A stretch of DNA of 5,760 nucleotides, taken from NCBI GenBank assembly GCA_964483725.1, contig CAZACQ010000029.1:1-5760 (forward strand), given 5' to 3'. A model generated the notes under the pieces. That model had not been told where the DNA came from. It worked only from the letters and a program-made list of their open reading frames with translations, and searched no databases. Both the position numbers and the translations under genes were made by a program. The stretch comes from CAZACQ01 sp964483725. Its GTDB lineage: Bacteria > Patescibacteriota > Gracilibacteria > Absconditabacterales > Absconditicoccaceae. Shown piece after piece: positions 1 to 5,760 of the stretch; within the stretch, counting starts at the first letter, position 1; each line of letters opens with the position of its first letter.

Positions 1-1099
1 AGTTTTGTTGAGCAAATTCAACAAAATCATCAAGTTCCATTTCACCAAAAACAGTGCTAAATCAAGCTCAAATTAATCATACAGAACTTTTTCAATATTG
101 AATAAAAGTTTTTCATCATTTTTCAATAACTGAAAATCATATTTCACCGTAAGAAATAATTCATTCATTATTTAATTCTTGAATTAGTCAAAGCAAAGCT
201 TTTGATCAAAATCATAACACTGAAAAAAAACTTCAAATACTATCAAAAGTTCACTCTCAGTTTAAAGCATCATTAAATTTATCATAATGTGAAGAAAAAT
301 GATCTGCAAAATCATATTCTTCATATCGTCTATCCAAAGCTCTTTGAAAGCTATCATCATCAATATCTATATCAAATTCTTCTGATAATTGTTCTTTTGT
401 TTTTTCTTGAAAGTTTTCTTTCATAGATTCTAATTCTGACTCATTAATTTCAGGAGCTGAGTCTCATCAAGCTCAATTTCTCATAGCAGATTTTATTTCC
501 TTATATCAAAGAATAGAATCCTTAAAATCACTACTAAACCATCAAATAGCAGTTAGACCAAATCACCAAATTCAACTATTTACTGATTTTCATTCATTAA
601 TTCTAGCAGTATATTTATCTCATATCCATCAACCTACAAATCAAAGTATTCATCACTCCTCTTTTGCAGTATTATAAATATTTTCTTCTGCTTCCTCAAG
701 ATTGGAAGAAATATCATCTGCAAGATTTGAAAGCTCTCTTGATGTGTCCTGCAAAGAAGAGTATGCTTCTTCCAATCTATCATCTTCCAAGTTTTCTATT
801 TGTTCTTGAGTAAGAGAACTAAGAAACTCGTTTATTTGCTGTATATCTTCAATTTCTAGCGAGCTCTTTGACTCTATATCCTGTTTGATTCTTTCTATTT
901 GCTCTACAGATCTTCAAAAACTTTGATTAAATCTATCAAGAAAACTAAGAATATCATCTTTTAAAGAAAAGTCTTGTTCTGTTGAAGACTCAATACTTTC
1001 TTTAAGACTTTCTAACTCTCACCTAATATTATTTAATATCTCATAATTAGCAACCTCTTCAACAGATCTTTCCTGTGTTTCCTGTCTTTCTATAGACAT
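1..1099 (-). CDS. Acidic coiled-coil-like protein with Gly-rich hydrophobic segments, N-terminal part (code 25)
   Basis: The frame starts at the ATG at 1097-1099 and is open to the window edge, giving 366 residues. About 29 of 33 glycines are written UGA. An in-frame UAA at 1115-1117 excludes a longer start. The protein begins MSIERQETQERSVEEVANYE without a signal peptide. Residues 8-145 are acidic and heptad-like (Leu/Ile spaced among Glu, Lys, Gln, Ser), suggesting coiled coil. Residues 147-153 read EEGGILG, then Gly/Trp-rich hydrophobic stretches at about 151-160 and 177-190 (IWGFGLTAIGWFSS). A second acidic, helical region spans about 205-285. A third, long Gly-rich hydrophobic region covers about 290-352. 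The order (acidic helix, EEGGI-L/I-G, hydrophobic stretch, charged helix) resembles the N-terminal half of the giant protein upstream, so the two may be distant relatives. It probably shares a transcript with that gene. The family is not recognised and no enzymatic motif is visible. Confidence 0.87.
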
Positions 1100-1122
1100 T
1101 TTGATATTTTTATATTATTAAA
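1100..1122 (-). promoter_or_regulatory. Short A+T-only-like spacer between co-oriented genes, no Shine-Dalgarno
   Basis: These 23 bp on the minus strand separate the UAA of the giant gene from the ATG of the next gene. They contain one C and otherwise only A and T, with no purine-rich ribosome binding motif, hairpin or terminator. An in-frame UAA at 1115-1117 fixes the following ATG as the first possible start. The short spacing suggests co-transcription. The lack of a Shine-Dalgarno motif here and before the giant gene suggests initiation on an unstructured A+T-rich leader. Confidence 0.6.
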
Positions 1123-2609
1123 TTAATCTTGTTGATGCTCACTTGTTGAAACTGAGTTATCTCATCATAAATAATGTCTTCATCACTCAACAGCTGCAAC
1201 AGCAACCGCTCACAATATTCATAAATGATTTATCGCAACAGCTTCTGCAAGTCACCTTCACCAATCTTCTTTGGTTACTGAAGTATCTTCTCACATATCA
1301 AATCAAAATCACTCTCATATAGGTTCGTATGCAGCTAAGGCTACTGTCCATCAAGCAGTTTTACCTAATCCTCAGGACTGTCTTCACGTAGCAGCAAAGT
1401 TTGAATACCTCATTACTCACCTAACATAACCATCCTTCATAGTATTAGTCCATCACATTCAATTGAAATGGTCTCTAAATCTAGCAACTGTCCAATTCTT
1501 AATACCTGGCATTCTTTCCTTAAGCCTATTGAAAACATTACTAGGCATCATATCAGATAGTTTTCTGTCATTAAACCTTGCAATCATTTGATCTGAATTT
1601 TGGAGAATTCTTTCATAATTATTTCTTATAAACTGTTCTGGATTTCTAACTGGCTTTCATGTTCTATAATTTATTATTTGTCAGCCTTCTATTTTATATC
1701 TTCAATTACTAGTAGTAAATTCAGCAGACCTATTGTTTCTTCAAGTACCTTCTACAAGGCTTCTTGCTCTAACAATTTCAGGTTCTCAATTTGAGTTTCT
1801 CCTAGCAACTAATCTTCATCACCTTTCTGCTCACCTAAATGCTCAGGCAAGAACTATAGCATAAAGCATATCCGAAGCAGACCATTCTCATTCATCAAAA
1901 ATCAAAGAATCAGCAGCTGCAACTCAAGATATAGCTATTCACTCTGCAGTAGTTTGAGTAGCAAACCTAAGTCTTTGTTGAGATAAAGGAAGGTTTGGAT
2001 TTATTGACTTTCACATTCTTTGAAAAACTCATCAAACAGCTCTAAAAGCACCATAAAAAGCTATACTTTCACCTAATCATCTCATAGAATACATATTTTC
2101 TCATTCTATAGCTGACATTGCTCATCAATATCAAGCATAAAAACTACTACCTCCAAACGCACTTGATCAAACCCATCTTGTAAAAGAATTATTCAATCTA
2201 CTTGCTCATATCATTCTAGAAGCTCATACTCAAGCTCTACCAGCTCTTGCTGCATTTATAGCCCAAAATCATGCACTACCTGTAAAAACTCATGCTCATA
2301 TTGCTAATACTTGAATTCAAATTTCAGTTGCTAATTGCTTTGGAGAAACTTTATTCCGAAATCAATGTCCATTTAATTCAGAAAGTATAGAATAAAACTC
2401 ATTATCTCAGTTATATCATCCTAACCGAGATAATCAAAAATCATCACTATTTGTTATCTTATAATCAAAAACTGAATTATAGAAAACTATATTCATAGAT
2501 TGTGAAATTATCATTTCTCTAAGCATATCATATGCTTCCTGCTGAGACATATCCTCATTTTCTTCTGCTATTTCTCTAGCTTTCTCCCTAAGCTCTCCTT
2601 CTTGTTCAT
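1123..2609 (-). CDS. Probable C-terminal part of the giant protein, Gly/Ala-rich hydrophobic region (code 25)
   Basis: This frame is open from the gap to a UAA stop at 1123-1125 and encodes 494 complete residues, with about 50 UGA and 15 GGN codons for glycine. It opens with a charged helix (EQEGELREKAREIAEENEDM). Hydrophobic Gly/Ala-rich stretches follow at about 2215-2334, 2020-2067, 1905-1945 and 1838-1875. Next is a more polar, Arg/Asn-rich region (about 1430-1800) with the motif NGRYKIEGGQIINYRTGKPV. A last hydrophobic stretch lies at about 1189-1249, near the C-terminus. Many of the hydrophobic stretches carry frequent glycines and flanking arginines, so they may be membrane-inserting or amphipathic helices rather than classical transmembrane spans. 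No catalytic motif is recognised. Phage tail tape-measure-like or surface/secretion proteins can have similar composition, but I see no homology that would support naming it so. It is assumed to be the same gene as the part upstream of the gap. Confidence 0.85.
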
Positions 2610-2709
2610 NNNNNNNNNNNNNNNNNNNNNNNNNNNNNNNNNNNNNNNNNNNNNNNNNNNNNNNNNNNNNNNNNNNNNNNNNNNNNNNNNNNNNNNNNNN
2701 NNNNNNNNN
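2610..2709. other. Assembly gap of 100 N inside the giant gene
   Basis: There are exactly 100 N. This round number is the usual placeholder for a scaffold gap of unknown size. The minus-strand frames on the two sides are out of register by the 100-base spacing: a single uninterrupted frame needs a true gap length of 3n+2, and 100 is 3n+1. The frames on both sides are open right up to the gap. The simplest reading is one gene with an unknown number of missing residues. Two genes meeting inside the gap cannot be excluded. Confidence 0.95.
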
Positions 2710-5012
2710 TTTATGAAATTAATCAAAGCAAGCTTTCTTCCTTCTTCAGAAGTTTCACTAAAAATAGCTTCAATTCATTCTCTTATTTGTTCATGCTCGT
2801 TAATATTAGATCTTCCTCACGGTCAACCATTATGGTACTCTTCTCAAACAATTATTCTTGAAAAATTATTTAATTCTGAATTCACAAAACCATCAAAATC
2901 ATCTGAAGATTTTTCTCAACTTCTCACAGAATCCATAAAACTTTCCAAAGAAGACTCTATATTATCAATAATATCACTATCATAGTTATTTCTTAAAACT
3001 GATAACAAATAAGAAAAATCTTCCAACTTAGCTCATAATTCATCTAGCTCTCTTAATTTTTCTGCATACTCAGGATTTACAGATTCTAAGTATTCATAAT
3101 TAATTCATCAATCAGGTCAAATAAAATTATTTCTTCATTCTTCCATACTAATAATTGGCACCAAAATCTCATTTGAGAAGGCATCATCCAATAAAGCATC
3201 TACATCTTCTTGCTGTTCAGTAGTTTCACGAGTATCCTGAGTTTCATCAGAATCAGTATCCTCTGTATCATCAGCTCAAGACTCATCACTAGCTCAACCA
3301 GTAGAACCAGCTCAAGCTCATGCAGTAGCTCATCATCAAGCAGAAGTTCATCTTCTTCTACCCCTACTAGGAGCTTCTTGTGATTCATCTTCACTACTAG
3401 CATCTGTTTCTTGTATTTCTTCAATAATTCAATTATCTATCAAATATTGAATATTAAATTCTTCAGATATTCATGAAAAATATTCTTTTTTATATTTATT
3501 AAATTTTTTACTATCTAATACTCTATAATTATTTTTTATTTCTTCTATCTCTTCAAACTTAGAAACAAAAGATTCAAAAATCTCCATAAAGCTAATATTC
3601 TCATTTTTTGAAATAAACTCTCTCCAGTTATCAGCTGTAACTCACATTGAAGAAAATCACAATCTAACTATTTCTTCAAATCTATCATCTCATAATTCTT
3701 CTATCAATTCCTTATTGGGATCATCATCACTTAATTGAGATAAGTATTCCTGGGTATCAAATGATATATTTCATCAATTTGTAGATATAAATGAAGAAAT
3801 ATCTTTTACTGATTTATTTCAAAAAACCATACTAATAAACATTGGAGATCAAACTTTTTCTTTATAATCTGAGTTTTCTTGTTCAGATTTCTCTAAATTA
3901 GATTGTATAGAATCTTTCTGCTCTTGAGAAATTCATGTTGAGATACTTCATCAATACAAAACATTTCTTGTGAGTCCAACTAGGGATTGTCAAGTAACAG
4001 CTGAAGACACAAAATGTCATCATATCAATACTCAAATTCATTTAAAAAATCATGCTTGTTTATACAAAGCATAACCAGCTGCTAATATTCAAGCTACAGG
4101 TGCTAATCATGTAAGAATTTGTCTATCTTGAGGCCTCATATTTGTTTGTTCTAATGCATGATCTATAACTCCAATAATTCCTCACTCTTCTAAAATTGAC
4201 ACATCAACATCTTCATCAAAAAGCTCATTCAAAGAGCTAGAAAATTCTAAAGATGTATTAAGATCTTCTGCAAGCTTAGAATAATCATTATCGTACGCAT
4301 GAATTAGTAACTCTCAATAATTCTCTCTTCAAGAATCAAAAGAATTCCAGTAAGATCAAAGCAATTGTGATTCTGAATGACTAACTCAATCACATTCTGG
4401 ATAGTTTCAAAAATTATCTTGAAAATCATCTAAAAAATTATTCATAAAAGAAATGTCTCATATGGTTCAGTCAGAAATAATTTCTTTTATATTAGTTTTA
4501 GATAAATTTTCTTTTAAAAAGTTTATCTTATCTACATCCATATTTGAAATTCTTCTAAATATCTCCTTATTTAACAAAGTCTCTGTTCTTGTATTTGAAA
4601 TGTATCATCATTCAAGTAAATTGATCATTGAATTTAATGGAATAGATGACAACTCAGACTCATCTAATCAAGATATAACCTCTCAAGAAAGCTCAGCTAA
4701 ATCTTCATCTGCTCTAATAATATCTGGATCCTCAGAAAGTTCTAGATTTCAAGAAAATCATATTTCATCTAAAATATTGTTTAAAAAATTATAAACCTCT
4801 TCATCACTATCTAAAAATCATACATATTCTTCATTTAATTTTATATAGTATTTTCAAGCTTTTGACTCAACTACAACTTTTTCATTAAAATTATCTATAG
4901 TCATAGAAGAATCAGAATATGAAGAAGAAAGATCTATTTTTTCCAAGTCTAGAGAATCAATTTCACTATAATCATCAACTGAATTTATAGTGTATTCTAA
5001 ATTATCAACCAT
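2710..5012 (-). CDS. Giant acidic membrane-associated protein of unknown function, N-terminal part (code 25)
   Basis: This frame runs from an ATG at 5010-5012 to the N-run and encodes 767 residues with about 54 in-frame UGA codons read as glycine and about 11 GGN codons. The start is fixed by an in-frame UAA at 5022-5024, four codons upstream. There is no signal peptide: the protein begins MVDNLEYTINSVDDYSEIDS and stays acidic and Ser/Asp/Glu/Asn-rich to about residue 275. Residues 275-281 read EEGGIIG. Two hydrophobic stretches follow at about 303-317 (LAPVAGILAAGYALY) and 318-341 (Gly/Phe/Val-rich), which could form a membrane hairpin. Residues 360-530 are charged and probably helical. Residues 531-605 are a low-complexity linker, listed separately. 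The part after the linker is again polar and acidic. A strong promoter precedes the gene. No known domain or catalytic motif is recognised. The region past the gap is probably the same gene. Confidence 0.88.
3201..3422 (-). other. Low-complexity, likely disordered linker within the giant protein
   Basis: Residues about 531-604 of the giant protein have three zones. The first is acidic and Ser-rich (531-549). The second is a basic patch R-G-R-R-R-G (550-555) followed by a Gly/Ala/Ser/Thr tract (556-580). The third is an Asp/Glu/Thr/Ser tract with repeated D-T units (581-604). Glycine here is written mostly as UGA, with three in a row at 3330-3338, mixed with GGU. Such composition is typical of flexible, disordered linkers between folded modules. 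The basic patch beside acidic tracts could bind nucleic acid or anionic lipid, or could be a processing site, but nothing in the sequence proves either. Confidence 0.7.
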
Positions 5013-5112
5013 AACTAATCGTTAAATTATATAAATATTTCATACTGTAATAAATTATAAATAAAACACAAATGCTGTCAAATTTTGAGTATATTATATG
5101 TTTTTATTATAT
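5013..5112 (-). promoter_or_regulatory. Intergenic leader upstream of the giant gene
   Basis: This 100 bp gap between two co-oriented genes is almost entirely A and T. I see no GC-rich hairpin followed by a T-run on the minus strand, so there is no convincing intrinsic terminator for the upstream gene. It carries a strong sigma-70-like promoter and a weaker second candidate, listed separately. The last bases before the ATG show no Shine-Dalgarno-like purine motif. An in-frame UAA at 5022-5024 lies just upstream of the ATG, which fixes the ATG at 5010-5012 as the first possible start. Confidence 0.7.
5054..5081 (-). promoter_or_regulatory. Strong sigma-70-type promoter, TTGACA-16 bp-TATAAT
   Basis: On the minus strand a perfect -35 box TTGACA (5076-5081) is followed by a 16 bp spacer and a perfect -10 box TATAAT (5054-5059). 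Transcription would start near 5045-5048, leaving a 5' leader of about 33-36 nt before the ATG at 5012. Both hexamers match the bacterial consensus exactly. The spacer is one base under the optimum of 17. A TATAAT alone would mean little in such A+T-rich DNA, but the TTGACA at the right distance, in one of only two gene-free spots, makes the call credible. It would drive the giant gene and probably the gene after it. Confidence 0.7.
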
Positions 5113-5122
5113 TTATTTTCAA
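5093..5122 (-). promoter_or_regulatory. Possible second, weaker promoter, TTGAAA-18 bp-TATAAT
   Basis: On the minus strand TTGAAA (5117-5122) lies 18 bp before TATAAT (5093-5098). The -35 box overlaps the last codons of the upstream gene. It could be a tandem start site for the giant gene with a leader of about 75-80 nt. The -35 has one mismatch, the spacer is slightly long, and the surroundings are very A+T-rich, so chance is a real alternative. Confidence 0.3.
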
Positions 5123-5760
5123 GAATCAGGGATTTTTACTCATTTACTAGGGGTTGCATAATCATTTACCATATTACTTACAGGATTATTGAACAATCTT
5201 GAAAAAACATCTTTCATCTTTACATCTTCTCTTTCATCTTCTGGGAAATTTGCAAAAATAAATTCATTATTTTGTCTAGCAAAGTCTCATAGTTTATTTA
5301 AATGCTCCTGAGCATTTGGATAAGATGAAATATCTATATCAGCAGATAATGAATTTATATCAATTTCTCAAGTTTCAGTATCAATCTTATTCAAAAATCA
5401 TTCATCTCCAAAAGCTTTTTTATCCTCTATTTGGTCAAATATATGAGTAAATCACTCTTTATCATCCTCCGATATATAATCAATCTTTTCAAAAAATTTA
5501 CTTATTTTTTTATTATCAAATTTGTTAGGCATCAATTCTACCTGTTTACCCAAAAGACTAAATGAAGCTAATCAATTAATAGATGAGATCATACTACTTA
5601 AAAATCAAGTCAACATATTTTCTATATGTTTAACAGGATTATCAATAAATGATGTTTTTTCTGAGTTAAAATTTCATGTTTCAAGATGTTCTTTATTTAC
5701 AGCTATCCATGCTGACTCTCATCATTGGGATTCTATTTCTGCTTTTAGCCCACTTATTTC
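5113..5760 (-). CDS. C-terminal part of an unrecognised acidic protein (code 25, 5' end outside window)
   Basis: This minus-strand frame is open from the window edge to a UAA stop at 5113-5115 and gives 215 residues when UGA is read as glycine. It holds 11 in-frame UGA codons and only 3 GGN codons. The visible part has no recognisable catalytic motif. An amphipathic to hydrophobic helix lies near residues 50-75 (around MLTGFLSSMISSINGLASFS). After it comes a charged, Asp/Glu/Lys-rich region, and the C-terminus is a short polar tail ending in PDSGK. The start lies upstream of the window, so the full length and any N-terminal domain are unknown. The next gene follows after about 100 bp and has its own promoter-like sequence, so the two need not share one transcript. 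The reading frame is well supported by its length and by the consistent UGA-for-glycine pattern. I do not recognise the family and assign no function. Confidence 0.85.

Noticed and set aside
1600..1794. Plus-strand open frame of 64 codons
   Set aside because: Antisense shadow within the C-terminal part of the giant gene. It has low-complexity Ser/Ile/Tyr composition and no ribosome binding site.
2602..2985. Plus-strand open frame of 127 codons running through the N-run
   Set aside because: It depends on unknown bases for continuity and is antisense to the giant gene on both sides of the gap.
3300..3350. Short repeated ctca/atca units resembling a microsatellite or CRISPR-like repeat
   Set aside because: There are no direct repeats of CRISPR length or regular spacers. 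The pattern is explained by UGA-GCU (Gly-Ala) codons of the linker read on the opposite strand.
3200..3424. Minus-strand open frame of 74 codons, Leu/Glu-rich
   Set aside because: It is an out-of-frame reading of the low-complexity linker of the giant gene. The Leu/Glu/Asp runs come from the same repetitive codons shifted by one base.
4453..4794. Plus-strand open frame of 113 codons under the standard code
   Set aside because: It is antisense to the N-terminal part of the giant gene. The Ser/Ile/Phe-rich translation is what the complement of an A+T-rich acidic gene gives, and the minus-strand frame with UGA as glycine is far longer.
5089..5112. A+T-rich imperfect palindrome after the stop of the upstream gene as a terminator
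   Set aside because: The possible stem is made of A-T pairs only, is short, and lacks a following U-run in the minus-strand transcript.
1..5760. Window as a decayed, pseudogene-filled region with many in-frame UGA stops
   Set aside because: Only UGA interrupts the frames; UAA and UAG are absent across more than 1,800 codons except at the two gene ends. Decay would introduce all three stops and frameshifts.
1..5760. Mycoplasma-type code 4 (UGA = Trp)
   Set aside because: It would make tryptophan about 8% of residues and leave glycine under 2%, and UGA clusters in Gly/Ala/Ser-rich tracts.

Overview
The window is an A+T-rich stretch (roughly 70% A+T by eye) in which all coding is on the minus strand. 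It makes sense only if UGA is read as a sense codon. With UGA as glycine (genetic code 25, known from Absconditabacteria/SR1 and Gracilibacteria), three long reading frames open that together cover about 98% of the window. I counted by hand about 144 in-frame UGA codons against about 33 GGN codons. The two visible stop codons are both UAA. UGG is used separately for tryptophan. The source is therefore most likely an Absconditabacteria or Gracilibacteria chromosome fragment from a metagenome assembly, or a virus or plasmid of such a host.

Layout, in the direction of transcription (high to low coordinates): (1) 5760-5113, the C-terminal 215 residues of an acidic protein that enters from outside the window. 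(2) About 100 bp of A+T-rich intergenic DNA with a near-consensus promoter, TTGACA-16-TATAAT, pointing at the next gene. (3) 5012-1123, a very large gene interrupted by a run of 100 N at 2610-2709. It has 767 residues before the gap and 494 after it, so at least about 1,260 residues if it is one gene. It has an acidic N-terminal half, a hydrophobic segment pair, a low-complexity Arg/Gly/Ala then Asp/Glu/Thr linker, and a C-terminal region with several Gly/Ala-rich hydrophobic stretches. (4) 1099-1, the first 366 residues of a further acidic, coiled-coil-like protein with Gly-rich hydrophobic segments, running off the window. It starts 23 bp after the previous stop, so it is probably co-transcribed with it.

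I do not recognise a family for any of the three proteins and see no catalytic motif. Their shared composition (long, acidic, Ser/Asn/Glu-rich stretches alternating with Gly-rich hydrophobic helices) and their tandem order suggest a locus for large membrane-associated or structural proteins. That is inference only. No tRNA, rRNA, CRISPR array or insertion sequence was seen.
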